A stretch of DNA of 64,000 nucleotides from Brachyhypopomus gauderio. Lineage: Eukaryota > Chordata > Actinopteri > Gymnotiformes > Hypopomidae. The stretch covers positions 496,001 through 560,000 of the forward strand of contig NW_027506917.1 of assembly GCF_052324685.1 (NCBI RefSeq), given 5' to 3'. Below the pieces are notes generated by a model that made no database searches, was not told the origin of the DNA, and was given only the letters and a program-made list of their open reading frames with translations. This document shows positions 23,991-37,227 of this stretch, one piece after another; position 1 is the first letter of the stretch; each line of letters starts with the position of its first letter. The translations under genes were made by a program, and so were the position numbers.

Positions 23991-26565
23991 ACAGTCCGAC
24001 ACTGCGAGTGAACTGTTTTTGTGCCTCAACCTTGTGAGTTAGTGGTTTTAGTGCACCGTTCTATCAGTAACTGATACTTTCCCAGCTGTGAAATACCTGC
24101 CAGAACTTCTTGGGTGTTAATTTTGCACTTGATTTTTAACTTGGATATTTGAGCCTTGTGTGCCCAGTTCTCTTGATATTGCCTCGATTATGGCTCATGC
24201 TTCCACATCATCTATTTGCTCTGAGTGTATCAAACTGTCTCAGAGGGTGGCGGAACTTCAGGAAAGAATCCATACCTTACATTCTATAAGGGAGGATGAG
24301 GAATATCTGGACTCGATTCTTGCCACACAAGCTGCTGATAAAACCGTCCCTGTAACTGGCAAAGAAAGAGACGTTTCTCTGCATTGTCGCAACACTACAG
24401 TCTGCAGTCTTGTAGGAACTCACTTACTTCTCCTGCACACTCAGTGACTCAGGTCTGACACACTAGAACCCATGCTCCTAGTAAGTGCTACATTCCAGTT
24501 ATTTTAAATAGCCGGTGGCATGGCTCTCAGAATCGAAATAAAAATGTAATCAGAAGAAAACACAAGGGCACAAAACATTGTAACAAACAAAATTTGATCC
24601 CAGTGAAATCCACAAGTGATGTAAGTGATGCCGATCAAACACATCAAGTCTTCAAAGTCTCCTTACTAAACGACCTCTCACTCACAAACAAGACTTTTAT
24701 AATAGCTAAATTAATTGAAGATTATTGTCTGGACTTTCTTTTTCTAACAGAGACTTGGCTTGATAGCAATGGAGCAATAGTGCTAAATGAAGCTTCGCCT
24801 CCTGACTTTAACTATTTTAATGTCTCTAGAGTAAATAAGAGAGGTGGTGGTGTTGCATGTTTTTACCATAAAGCATTCCGCTGTAAGCAGATCTCATTAG
24901 GGGAACATCCTACGTTTGAATATCTGGCAGTACAACTCAACAGTACTTATTCAGTTCTTTTGATTGTTATCTATCATCCTCCCAGACTACATGCAGACTT
25001 TCTTGAAGATTTTGAAGAAATGCTTGAAACCATGTCACTTTTCAATCTGGTTTCAGAGCTCTCCACAGCACTGAAACAGCCCTAGTTAAGGTAGTAAATG
25101 ACTTGAGATTGAATAAGGATGCAGGCAAACTCTCAGTCCTTTTTCTGCTGGATTTAAGCGCCGCTTTTGACACGGTTGATCATGAAATTCTTCTTGATCG
25201 ACTACAGAGTTGGGTAGGCCTTAGTGGCTTAGTCTTAGACTGGTTTAGATCGTACCTAACTGGGCGTGATTACTATGTAGCATTAGGTACCTCTTCCTCC
25301 ACACGTCAAAAAATAACTTGTGGCGTCCCCCAAGGATCAATTCTTGGGCCGTTACTATTCAACCTATATATGCTTCCGCTACCATATATCATTAATAAAC
25401 ATGGTATTAGTTATCATCAATATGCAGATGACACTCAACTTTACATTTCTCTAGAACCTAAGGCCCTAAAATCAATTTGCTCACTGTTTGACTGCATAGA
25501 TGATATACAGACATCGATGTCTGACAATTTTCTGCAATTAAATAAACAGAAGACAGAGGTTCTTGTTCTTGGCAGTGATTCACAAAGGAATGATGTCCAG
25601 ACCTATTTAAATAAAATGAATCTGAATGCCAGACAATGTGTTAAGAACCTGGGTGTCACCTTTGATAATGAGCTCAGCTTCAAATCACACATCATGACTA
25701 CATGCAAGACAGCTTATTTTCACCTTCGAAACATTGCTAAGATCCGGGATATGCTCACTCCTGCTGACAGTGAAAAACTTGTCCATGCATTTATCACATC
25801 AAGGCTAGATTATTGTAACGCTGTTCTATCTGCTCTTCCAAAGAGCTCTATTTCGCACCTACAGCGAGTTCAGAACGCGGCTGCAAGGGTTCTGACCCGC
25901 AGGAGAAAGAGAGATCATATTACACCTGCACTCCACTCACTGCACTGGTTACCTGTCAGCTTTAGGATAGATTTTAAGGTTCTAGTCATGGTTTTTAAAT
26001 GTCTTCATGGTCTTGCCCCTCTTTACCTCAGTGAAATGATGGTTAGATATGTTCCAGTCAGGTCTCTGAGGTCTTCAAACAGTAAATCTACTGGTGATTC
26101 CTAGATGCCGATTAAAGATTGGCGAGGGTGCTTTTAGCCACTATGGCCCAAAGCTCTGGAATTCTCTTCCTGAAGAGCTCAGATGCATTTCATCCCTGAA
26201 TAGTTTCAAGAACAGTCTCAAAACTTTCCTGTTTAGATCTGCTTTTAGTTAAGAAATTCTAGTCTATTATTTTATAATTTGTCACTTTATTTAATTATTT
26301 CTTTTTATCTTTAATTTTAATATTTTATTTTTATCTTCTTATATTTACTTATCTTAATTAGTTTTATTTACTTTACTTTTTTATTATATTGTTTACTTTA
26401 CTTTTTTACATTTTATGTTATTTTACTTTAATTTCTTTAACATTTTCTTTTTGTCTTCTTTTTATGTTTATTTTATTTATACTGTAAAGCACTTTGAGTT
26501 GCATGTATGTATGAAAGGTGCTATATAAATAAAGATTATTATTATTATTATTATTATTATAAAGT
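23990..26565 (+). mobile_element. L2-type LINE with internal deletion
   Basis: From left to right: an ORF1-like segment with a coiled-coil stretch (CSECIKLSQRVAELQERIHT, about 24220); an apurinic endonuclease domain (24594-25085; FLFLTETWLD, then GGGVACFYHKAF and LLIVIYHPPR); and a reverse transcriptase from 25103 with LLDLSAAFDTVDHEILLDRL, GVPQGSILGPLLFNLYM and the catalytic YADD in YHQYADDTQLY. The endonuclease and RT are joined by a deletion that removes the linker and the first RT motifs and shifts frame, since the expected STETALVKVVNDL motif begins in another frame. A stop follows SKSTGDS. The 3' end is CTATATAAATAAAG followed by an ATT microsatellite. Not capable of transposition. Confidence 0.92.
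26533..26562 (+). repeat. (ATT)n microsatellite at LINE 3' end
   Basis: A pure trinucleotide run following the LINE 3' terminus, as is usual for L2-type elements. Confidence 0.9.
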
Positions 26566-26659
26566 GCCTGAGCTTGTTTCTCCAAGACCCCTCACTGCAT
26601 CAGGGAGTTCCATGAGGCAGGAACCAGTCTTGGTCCTAAATAGTTCCTCAATTTGGTGA

Positions 26660-29600
26660 ATGAAATCATATGCGTCTTGGGAAGGATGACAAAGAGCACC
26701 TGCCTTGCTCTTTTAAGTTCAATAAGATGCTGTTTTCTCCAGCAGGACTGTCATCACTGTGCTGTGCTGCAATTTTGCATTTTTCACAGATGCTGGCAAA
26801 CCTAATGACCTTGTGGACGATGTAGCCAGCAAGATGGAAGAGAATGCATTTCCCGCTCTTTGTGAGGTCAGGTGCAGCTCTGTTGACCGCCATTAGCTGT
26901 TCCACTCTGACTGATGGTATGACATTTTGCTCCACTGTGTCCAAGAAGTCTGCCAAAAAGCTACTGTTGTCTTCCAGGTAGCTCCCAAACCTGATGGCTG
27001 TGAGGAACTGTCCCACAGATATGATCCTCAGTGCACGATGGAATTCCACTGGAGTTGGGACAGGATTTTTAGACCTCACACAGCTGAAGGTATTTTCAAG
27101 GCAGTCTTGTGTGAATCTTGATGTTAACACAAACCTGTGTCCTCTAGTCAGCATCTCTTCTCGTATGGCTAAAATTGATGTTGTTGCCATTATCACCCCA
27201 GTCTGAACAGGCTTCCAGTGTCCCTTCTGACCAATCTTCATCCCACGGAACAGATGGACAATGTCCTGGAGGAAGGTGATGGCCTTTTGCTACTCCTCCA
27301 TCTTCAGTCTGCTCAAGGCCCTAATTGGATGACGAGATGACATTAGATTGAACCAATGATCAACTTGCTCCAGGAGCCACGCTGTAGTTGTGTAGGACAG
27401 AGGGCGTTTTTCTTGCTGCACCATGTGTTTCAGCCCAGCACTTGTTGCCTTACTGAATACATTTAGAGCAGGACCAACCTTCATCTTGTCAAAGTGACTT
27501 GGCTCGATGGCTGCAGCTGACGGATGTGGAGCTATTTTTAATGCCATCCCTTCCTGAAAGGCCACTAGGTCTTTAATAGGGACCACTGAAACCTCATTAG
27601 AGAGGAGGTTCTCTTTGTTTACAATGTCCTCAGGAATTTTGAACACATGTCCACGGACAAGGGCACTTTTCAAGCTCTTTACCAGATGTGGGACATCAGC
27701 AGGGCCGGCCCTTCCATTAGGCGACATAGGCAAATGCTAGGGGCGCCGGCTGTCCAGGGAGACGCTCACGTGCATGTGGTTTTTATTTTTATTTTTAACA
27801 AATGAACAATTAATAAATGTGAAAACAAGCAAAGTCCACATAATCATAATTTCATTGTTTAATAATATTAGTCAAATTAATAATTCTTATAATAACAACA
27901 CACGACACCTATCACCCGCACGCCAACCCGCCCTCCCCCGCGCGCTCTGCGCACCTCGTTACTGTTTCTCTATACACCACAGAATGAGTGACATCTCCCT
28001 GTAAAGACCTCAAAAAGGCAGAAAAACAGGTAATATAATGGTAATATGTGGTGAATTAACACTATACCATTGGCGAATCGTCAGGGACTTCAACGCCTTC
28101 TCTGAAGGTTAATTGATCTTAAAAAGGATGCTTTATCTATTATATGTAATATATGTTAATAACACTTCATCAATAATTTGTATTTTTCCTATAAATCGGC
28201 TTTCAAATCCACTTTTCGTACTTGTGCTGGAAAAAAACCTCAGCAGTGAAATAAAAAATCTACCAATCAGAATATTTCACACCGTTGTTTCTAGGTAAAA
28301 GAGAGAAAGGCCCTTTTACATTGAGAGCTTTTATTATAGATTGGCAGTTTTATCAACCAATCATATTATCGAATTAAAATCGTGGGGGCGTGCTCCAATG
28401 GTCTCCTTTTTATTTGAAACAAATCCAAAATGTTGCCAATCTGTAGCTGTTGTGTTTTTCTTTGAAACCAGCTTGCTTGACTCACAACACTCAATCGTCA
28501 TTGTGGCTTTTTCCCCTCTGTATGATCTTAGTGAAAAGAGTCATCATACTGCCCAATCCTAGGAGGTGCTATGATTAGCTTAGCTTAAAATAAATACATA
28601 CTAACCCTCTGTTCATTGCGAATGCACTTTTGAAATAATAATGTTGCAGTAGGCAAATTGCCCTGATTTGCACTGGTGGTAGTTTTTTTATTTTTATTTT
28701 AAATTTATTATTAATATTTAAAAGTTGTTCTCTGCACTACGTTATGTAAAATAGTTTTAAAATATTTTTTGTGCAACACCTTTATATTTATTGCTTGTTA
28801 TATGGTAATATTTAAGTCATTCGCTTTTTATTTGTTTCTTTAATAGTGACACAATCAACACAATGATTGATGATGCAGGGGGCACCAACCAAAATCTCGC
28901 CTAGGGCACCACATTGGTCAGGGCCGGCTCTGGACATCAGGCATGAAATAAAGTTGTCTGTCTGGTGTTGATGGATGTGGCCCAGATGTTTTATTGAGGT
29001 TGACCCCAAAGGATCTCCACATGGCCTGCTTAGGGCTGCCCATGTCAGTGGTGACGTTGAACACATGTAGCCCTATGGATGCTGCCCTTTGTATTAATTC
29101 AATAATTATTGGCCTGTACTGTGCTCTGTTGGTAGTATTGCCAGTGAAATGATATGCCACTACTTGATATGCCACTACTTGCTTCCACCATGTTTGTGCT
29201 TCCAGCCAGCATAAAGACACAAGCATGTGTTGCTACTCCTGTGTGACCTGGCAAAGTCACATCACCGTAGAGTTTGCCGGTAAGCATATGCAACTCCACA
29301 CTTGGTGTGATTGCCATTTCATCCAAGGTCAACAGACATTCCCGTTCAATCTCTGTCAACCCATCTACCTTCAGTTTAAGGAAATCAAACACCTCTGTCA
29401 GCACACCAGGCTCAAATCTAACGCATTGCATCCTTCTCTGTAGGGTTCTTATTCCTGGCAGGGGAAATTGCAGTTCCTGCAGGGTCTTGTAACCTGTCCC
29501 ACCAGCAGTAAAGCCAATTTTCAACGCCTTCTTAATTGTCTCATTGCTCCATTTCATCCCTTTTGTGGTTAGTCTGCCTAATGCTTTCATTTGATCTTTT

Positions 29601-29890
29601 GAAAACGTTTTCTTAAGTTTTGTGTCCCTAACTTTCAGTGTCTCTTGAGAGTGGCATTTTCCTTCCTTATTTTTTGTAGTGCTGCCTTTGTTTTCCTCAT
29701 GATTCTTTCTAGTCTCTTTAATTTTTTCAATAGCTCTGATTGGCTGGCTTCTGGCTGATGGTTATGCTGACTGGCTGCTGGCTCACTGGGTTGTATTAGC
29801 TCTCCCTGTCTCTCCTCACTAGCCATGTTCTCTCTTTGTTCAATCTCACTTTCCCTTCTCTCTGTATCCTCATCCCTTATTTCCTCAGTT
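26660..29890 (-). pseudogene. P-element-like (THAP9-like) transposase, interrupted and frameshifted
   Basis: Reading the minus strand from about 29826: a charged coiled-coil stretch (ELLKKLKRLERIMRKTKAAL); KWSNETIKKALKIGFTAGGT and LPGIRTLQRRM; a DEMAI motif, probably around a catalytic Asp; then LHVFNVTTDMGSPKQAMW; and a DVPHLVKSLKSALV block after a gap. The C-terminal part has FTQDCLENTFSCVRSKNPVP, which matches the RFTQDxLE hallmark of P-element and THAP9 transposases. The frame is broken near 29635, near 29200 (beside a 15-bp tandem duplication) and near 27290. A hAT element sits inside the DVPHLVK block. No intact THAP zinc-finger exon was seen upstream. Confidence 0.82.
27700..28932. mobile_element. 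Non-autonomous hAT element, 1233 bp, inside the P-like transposase
   Basis: The ends are CAGGGCCGGCCCT on the left and, in reverse complement, CAGAGCCGGCCCTG on the right. Perfect 8-bp copies of GACATCAG flank it (27692-27699 and 28933-28940). Removing the element and one repeat restores the host transposase frame through FMPDVPHLVKS. The interior is AT-rich without a transposase. The insertion is clearly younger than the P-like element. Confidence 0.9.
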
Positions 29891-29998
29891 TTTGAAACTG
29901 CTGGATATAAAAGACATATACTATTTACTGTGATTACCTTTTAAATATTCTATCACTTAAAGAAATAATATAATTATTAGGAGTTCATACTTATTATA

Positions 29999-31573
29999 CA
30001 CTGCTCAAAAAAATAAAGGGAACACTCAAATAACACATCCTAGATCTGAATGAATGAAATATTCTCATTGAATACTTTGTTCTGTACAAAGTTGAATGTG
30101 CTGACAACAAAATCACACAAAAATCATCAATGGAAATCACATTTATTAACCAATGGAGGCCGGGATTTGGAGCCACACACAAAATTAAAGTGGAAAAACA
30201 CACTACAGGCTGATCCAACTTTGATGTAATGTCCTTAAAACAAGTCAAAATGAGGCTCAGTATTGTGTGTGGCCTCCACATGCCTGTATGACCTCCCTAC
30301 AACGCCTGGGCATGCTCCTGATGAAGTGGCGGATGGTCTCCTGAGGGATCACCTCCCAGACCTGGACTAAAGCATCCGCCAACTCCTGGACAGTCTGTGG
30401 TGCAACGTGACGTTGGTGGATGGAGTGAGACATGATGTCCCAGATGTGCTCAATCAGGTCTGGGGAACGGGCGGGCCAGTCCATAGCTTCAATGCCTTCA
30501 CATTGCAGGAACTGCTGACACACTCCAGCCACATGAGGTCTAACATTGTCCTGCATTAGGAGGAACCCAGGGCCAACCGCACCAGCATATGGTCTCACAA
30601 GGGGTCTGAGGATCTCATCTCGGTACCTAATGGCAGTCAGGCTACCTCTGGTGAGCACATGGAGGGCTGTGTGGCCCTCCAATGAAATGCCACCCCACAC
30701 CATTACTGACCCACTGCCAAACCGGTCATGCTGAAGGATGTTGCAGGCAGCAGATCGCTCTCCACGGCGTCTCCAGACTCTGTTATGTCTGTCACGTGCT
30801 CAGTGTGAACCTGTTTTCATCTGTGAAGAGCACAAGGTGCCAGTGGCGAATTTGCCAATCCTGGTGTTCTCTGGCAAATGCCAAGCGTGCTGCACGGTGT
30901 TGGGCTGTGAGCACAACCCCCCATCTGTGGACGTCGGTCCCTCATACCATCCTCATGGAGTCGGTTTCTAACCGCTTGTGCAGACACATGCACATTTGTG
31001 GCCTGCTGGAGGTCATTTTGCAGGGCTCTGGCAGTGCTCCTCCTGTTCCTGCTTGCACAAAGGCAGAGGTAGCGGTCCTGCTGCTGGGTTGTTGCCCTCC
31101 TACGGCCTCCTCCACGTCTCCTGGTGTACTGGCCTGTCTCCTGGTAGCGCCTCCAGCCTCTGGACACTGCGCTGACAGACATAGCAAACCTTCTTGCCAC
31201 AGCTCGCATTGATGTGGCATCCTGGATGAGCTGCACTACCTGAGCCACTCGTGTGGGTTGTAGAGTCCGTCTCATGCTACCACGAGTGTGAAAGGACCAC
31301 CAACATTCAAAAGTGACCAAAACATCAGCCAGAAAACATAGGTACTGAGAAGTGGTCTGTGGTCCCCACCTGCAGAACCACTCCTTTATGGGGGGGTCTT
31401 GCTAATTGCCTCTCATTTCTACCTGTTGTCTATTCCATTTGCACAACAGCAGGTTAAATTGATTCACAATCAGTGTTGCTTCCTAACTGAACAGGTTGGT
31501 TTCACAGAAGTGTGGTTGACTTGGAATTATATTGTGTTGTTTAAGGGTTCCCTTTATTTTTTTGAGCAGTGTA
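29999..31573 (-). mobile_element. Tc1/mariner element with both TIRs
   Basis: Both ends carry the inverted repeat TACACTGCTCAAAAAAATAA, and the roughly 1.57-kb length is normal for Tc1. On the minus strand the transposase N-terminus has paired helix-turn-helix regions ([20 protein letters not shown], then [15 protein letters not shown]). The C-terminal half (30703-30257) has FLLMQDNVRPHVAG and DWPARSPDLIEHIWD, the DD34E-type motifs. The two halves are in different frames, with a break near 30800-30950, and the last motif has lost the usual N-P pair (SPDLNPIEH becomes SPDLIEH). The protein is inactive as written. Confidence 0.92.
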
Positions 31574-32030
31574 TATTTGTAACCCCGTTTTGTCCCTTGT
31601 CTCAAGAATCACTGATTTGTAATTACACCTAAGCTGTAAGGTACTGGAAAATATTGAAAATAGAAATTGAAAGAAAATAGACATTGAAAGTGCCTGACTT
31701 TGACCAGGGAAAAGGTGTATGAAAGGTGTATACAAGCCAGGCTGCATCAGGTTATTGTAGCAGCCTGGCTGATTTGGTGTTTTGGTTAAAAAATTGGAAG
31801 TTGTGATATTACATGTGCTACTCAACTTTGGAATGTTTGGTTTAGAATGTTTGGTTGGGAAGGTGGAATGTTTTGATTTCAATTTTGATGCTGAAAAGCT
31901 CAGAATTGGTTGTATGAGATTTTGCTCTGTGACTTACAACCCTTACAAATCTTACAAATAAGATCTGATTTACTTTCTATTTTTTGTAGATCTTTCTATC
32001 TTTCTATCCTTTCTATTTTTCACCTTGAGA
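31574..32030. other. Intergenic, upstream of the PIM-like gene
   Basis: AT-rich sequence between the Tc1 element and the first proposed coding exon of the kinase gene. Any promoter or 5' UTR of that gene should be here. No clear TATA box or CpG island was seen. Confidence 0.4.
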
Positions 32031-35000
32031 ATGAGTTTTTACCCCTGCAGAATTGACCAGCCAAGGCCTGGGCAGGAACAAAACAACTTCATAGACACAC
32101 CAGGTTGTACCACTCATGGTGAGAAAAATACATTTTCATATACTGTACATAATTTTATACTTCTATGTAAGACAGTATATTTAGTTCTTATGAGTATGGA
32201 TTTCCATAGGCTTATTCATAATAATAAAAAATTAAATATACACATTTATGTAGTAGGTTTCTAAGGTTCAGAAAAATAACATGTATATTTATTCTATTGA
32301 TGACTGTCAAGCTCTTTATTTCATGTGTACAGGATAATATAATTAATGGAGCATGGGTTATTTCTTTGATTTCTTTGACTCAATTTTCATAAATCCCACC
32401 ATGTGTTAACATTGTCCATGTGGCCATGAATAAAGCAAATAAAAATAAACATTTTTAAAAAGAAACAGATTTCTAACATCACAAATTCTTAAGCATTCTC
32501 CCCACATTCTAATGACATCACATGGCACCATAGCCCTTCTTATAATTACTTGTTCATTGGGAAACACTTACAAGGCATTTGAGCCTCACTGTGAGGCGTG
32601 CTGGGGTTCACTTTACCTGCTGTGGGATTTTCAGGTGTGTCCTACAACCCCCAAGAGCCAGTGATCCACGGCGGAAGTACGGCCGGACCCTCAAATGTCA
32701 GCCATGTTAGCATGCCTGTAGAAGGACCATCTATATGGGACATCCACCAGCCCACAGGTCCACTCCACACTGGTACTGTGTAACACTGAAGATTACATGC
32801 ATATTCAACAAACCAAACAACCATGCATGATAAAGTATAAAAAAAACATTTATTTGTTTGTAAGGTCTGGCAGAGGTGCAGAACCATCAGCTTTCTGCAC
32901 ATGACCTGACCAGTAAAACATCAGTTTTATCAGAAAATGAGACATCACATAGTCTTCAACATTGTAATGAATTCACATGGCACTGTAGCCCTTCTTATAG
33001 ACCTGATGATCTTAACAGTACACGCTCATGCATCCTCTGTGCCCTGGGTTGGTGTTTTGCATTTAGGCCCTGACATGGAGAGGCAGAGACACCTTGCTCA
33101 ACCCCATGTTCAAGGCGAGGTTCTGAGGCAGATCCTCTTCTTTCATATAGACATTGATAAGATATTTTTACTAGGCACGCGTACTGTTTTTACAAACATT
33201 TGTGAATGGGTCACTCTCAGGAGCTCAGTGCTTTCCAGCGTGGAACTGTGACAATATGCCACCTGTGCAACAAATCCAGTCATGAAATTTCCTTGCTCCT
33301 AAACATTCGACAGTCAGCTGTATTATAAGGAAATGTGAATAACAACAACTCAGCCATGACTGCCAAGTGACCATGACTACATATTTGTATTATGAAACAT
33401 GTGGACAGTATTTATTAGAAACAGGGGAAGACAAATGAACGAACCAGATGGACCAGAGGAAGACAAATGAATTTGAATGTATTTCATTTTCCATTCATTA
33501 CTTTGTTGTGATATGTTTGGTGTAGAGTAGAGCACTTTAGAGTGGGCACCTTGACGACCCACATACAGTGTGGGTGTACTGTGACACTCGTTATCTGCTA
33601 GGTGGGTGTGTTTAGTCTAAGGTGATAATGCTTCGAATCATTGTTATACCAGCATAGTATAATACTGATAATACGGGTAATACTGATAATATGGATTACA
33701 GATGTCATTTTTCACTATTTTAGTACACCCCCAAACAATCTAAACAAAACATTGTCATGCTGCTTTGCTGGCTTCTGATACCTCATCTGGACTGCTGCCA
33801 AAGCATATATCTATTAATCTTTGTAATCTATGTAACATGGCTTATTTAAGTATTGGGTATCACTTGGCCAGTTTTAAACAATGCAGCAGCAGTCTGTGTG
33901 ATATAAGGAGTTTGTGCTTTGTACCCACTTCTGTGGGCAAGGACAATGTGAGCTTACAAGCAAGACTAGACTTGAATGTTTTATTGCAGTCAGTTGATTG
34001 TGCCGGACCTCCGTGAAAAAATATTTTGTTTTCCACTCTTTTTTAGACACTCGGCACTCCGTGTCCACTTTTCTTTTCTTTTCTTTGCTCCTCTCATTTT
34101 TACCAAAGGGCAAAACGGCAGCAGGAAAGTTACACTCCAACGGAGGTCAATGTGTCTGGATTAATGCGCCATCTATTGGGGAGACGATGGTATTGCAGAT
34201 GAAAGCGTGAAAAGGGGAAAATGACGTTCTTACTATCATTTAGACAGGTTTGGCGGGTCGGATTAAAAAGCCTAAGGGGCCGTAGTTTGCCCGTGTATGG
34301 CCTATACAAACTAAATTGTGTTGGGTAATTTCCACTTCCACTGAGCTAACACATCCTACCTTGCATGTATCTTGCGATCGGAATTACTACTACAAATAAG
34401 CATACACACACTATATTTGCTCATATATATAATTCTCAGATATAATTATCGGGTGTGTTAGTAATGAAAGGCGTGGGAGTTTAAAATAAACTCTAGCTTC
34501 CGAACAAAGGCCTTATTCAACAAAATTCCACACTAGAGCCAACGGATGGGACTATTAACTTTTTTTAATCCACCTCACAAGTAGGAGCAATCCACCGAAC
34601 ACAACGCGAGCTGTAATCTCGCCACTCCACAAAACACAAACCCCCCAAATGTCAAAATAAAAGACCCCCAATATAAATGATGCATTAACACAAAATGGTC
34701 TCTAAAATTACAACTAAAATAACTAAAAGAAAGATGAAATTGTATTTACAGTGCATATAGTACATATACATTTTCTTCAAGCACACGAGTTACATTTTCT
34801 TCAAAGAAATGATTTAGAAATGATTGAGGATGAGAAAGAGAGGATGCTCACATTTAAAATTATAATTGCAGAAAAGCATGGGGAAACAGCAGTGATTAAT
34901 ATTTCAACTAGCATTTCTATTATATATCTAAATTTATTTGTATTTGATTATATTCTGTTTGAAATGTGGAATATGTTTTTTTTACTTGTATAATTCAGCT

Positions 35001-37227
35001 GTGTCAACCATTGGCTAATGTTAAAATAATCCTTATGTTACTTAAAGGTTACATAAACATTGTGTTCTCTTCATTTTAGCTGAGCGCAAGAGGAGCAGAA
35101 GCTGCAAGTTGTCTGCAAAGCGAGGGCGAGAAGAGGAACCTCTGAGGCGGAGTAGGAAGAGGAAAGGGGATGCTCCTCAAGACTTGACACCCCACCCCAT
35201 GGAGACGCGGGCAAAGAAGAAGAAGAGAGAGAAGAGAGAGGAGGAGTGCAAAGGTCTGTCTAGAATAGCACCCTCAACACTACCAGCATTTTACACCTGC
35301 TGAAATTTATTTTGACTGAATCTTATGTTGTACAATGATGTAACTTGTTTTTGTTTCATGTAGTGAGCTTCAATTCACGCTACACTGTGGGAGATCTCCT
35401 GGGCACAGGAGGATATGGCTCAGTGTATGCAGGAGTCCGCAAGGCTGATGGAAAACAGGTGAGCATAAGCACACAATACAAGAATGATTGTGGGACTTAA
35501 TTTCTGTTTTAGATTGTGATTAGAACTTTGAAAGGAGCTATGAGTTTTCCCTAGAGAGCCTTTCTTATTCACATGGCAATCAAGTGGTCAAATCTAATGT
35601 GCCTTGACCTTTTTCCACTTTTTGAACACAAAGATCCTGATTATACAATGTGATAAGCTTGACAATCTGTGGATGAGTATTTATCAGACTCCAGATTTAT
35701 GAGTTACATGAGAAGCTGTGGCTACCATCTGCAAGCCCTTAGATATATGTTAAATGTACTGACTGTTTTGTGTAAACAACTTCACTTGCTGTGTTTTTTA
35801 TGTGACCAGATCGCCATTAAATTTGTGCCGAAGCATCACACAGAACGGTTCATCACTGTTGTAAGTTCAATATCTTTACTTATGTAATATTGGAACAATG
35901 TCTGGAATTTTTAGATGGGTAAAACTGCAAAGGGACTATAAACGCAAAGCTGTTAATATTCCATTCAGTGACTCCTCCCAACACGAATGGAAAACAGTTC
36001 ACTTTTTAGATTCAGGTTTCATCTAATGATTGGTACCAATCCAGATCCCTTTCATGTTGACCTGCTAACCATAATTCCACTATAAAACTTCAAACCCATA
36101 CTAACCATGTGTTCCCTAATTTTAGCCCGGCGAAACTCGCAGTCTCCCCCTAGAGGTGGCTTTAATGGAGATGGTGTGCAAGCCACCTCGTTGTCAGCAT
36201 ATTGTGGAGCTGCTAGAATGGTTTGATTGCGACTGCTTCATCTTGATTCTGGAGCGACCCATCCCCTGCATGGACCTGTTTGATTTCTTGGACTTGCACC
36301 AATACCAACTACCTGAGCCACTGGCACGATTGATCATGCGTCAGGTGGTTCAGGCTGTCCTTCACTGCCGTGACCGTGGAGTTCTGCATAGAGACGTCAA
36401 GGAAGAAAACCTTCTGGTCAACACCGACACCCTTGACGTCAAGTTGATCGACTTTGGTTGTGGCGATCTGCTTAAGACCGAACCCTACAGGCGCTTTGAA
36501 GGTTATTCACCATAGGAATGAAATGTGCACCTCAAGTTAAAAAATGGGATCAAATTAGAGACTATTATAAACTTGTTATTTTGTTACTGATGATTCTCTC
36601 TCGTTGTCTTAGGCACCAAGGTATACCGCCCACCTGAATGGCTGATTGACAGGACGTATGAGGGCCGTCAAGCCACCATCTGGAGTCTGGGTGTGCTCCT
36701 CTACAGCATTATCTGTGGAGATGTGCCCTTTGAGAAGGAGGAGGACATTGTTGAGGCACACCTCTGCTTCAAGGGAAACCCATCCAGAGGTGAAAAGGCA
36801 GAAGCATCTTCAAGATAACTAGAAATTCTAAATTGCAAAATGATCATTTATGTAATTATTTCATCTGGTAATGTAATACACAACCACAGATTGATAAAAT
36901 GTACTAATGAAGAATGGAGAATTGGCAATACAACATTTTGTAACCGTCTTAAAATTATTAAAAAAGACTTCTTCAATCTTTTTAGTTTTTGTTAGTGATG
37001 GAGGTTTCTGTACAGTTCTGTCATTTAAAAACTTTGAATAAGCCATTAGAACAGTCAGATCAGAGGTTTCAGATGGTAACTGATTTTCTTTCTCAACTAA
37101 TCCCGTTGCTACACACACAGACTGCCGCCATCTGCTAACATGGTGTCTGCAAAAGGACCCTGAAAAACGTCCTGTGCTCGAGGATGTTCTGGCACATCAG
37201 TGGTTTTCAGAAGGCCTTCAGAACTAA
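32031..37227 (+). CDS. PIM-family serine/threonine kinase gene, nine exons, 434 residues predicted
   Basis: Exons: 32031-32118, 32635-32772, 32865-32963, 35080-35253, 35364-35458, 35810-35860, 36126-36501, 36613-36789 and 37121-37227. All splice sites are GT-AG, phases match, and the total is 1305 bases with the stop. The kinase domain starts near residue 168: Gly loop LLGTGGYGSVYAG, Lys in IAIKFV, catalytic loop HRDVKEENLL, DFG in LIDFGCG, and VYRPPEW for the APE region. The hinge reads ERPIPCMDLFDF; its proline and the following DLFDF are PIM hallmarks. PIM kinases are constitutively active cytosolic/nuclear kinases promoting growth and survival. The N-terminal 167 residues are unusual, ending in a Lys/Arg-rich stretch (RSRKRKGDAP, RAKKKKREKREEECK) like nuclear-localisation signals. 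The first three exons are less certain than the kinase exons. Confidence 0.85.
33990..34150 (-). mobile_element. hAT (ZBED-like) transposase N-terminal fragment in a kinase-gene intron
   Basis: The minus strand reads ERSKEKKRKVDTECRV, then EWKTKYFFTEVR, the same N-terminal signature as the relics at 18308 and 42220. It lies inside the long third intron of the PIM-like gene. No catalytic region is attached. Confidence 0.65.

Noticed and set aside
30682..31212. 176-codon plus-strand frame
   Set aside because: Antisense shadow of the Tc1 transposase.
33066..33135. Extra exon of the PIM-like gene (PDMERQRHLAQPH)
   Set aside because: It has a usable acceptor after exon 3, but its only plausible donor (GGCGAG/GTTCTG) leaves phase 0, which does not fit the following phase-1 exon.
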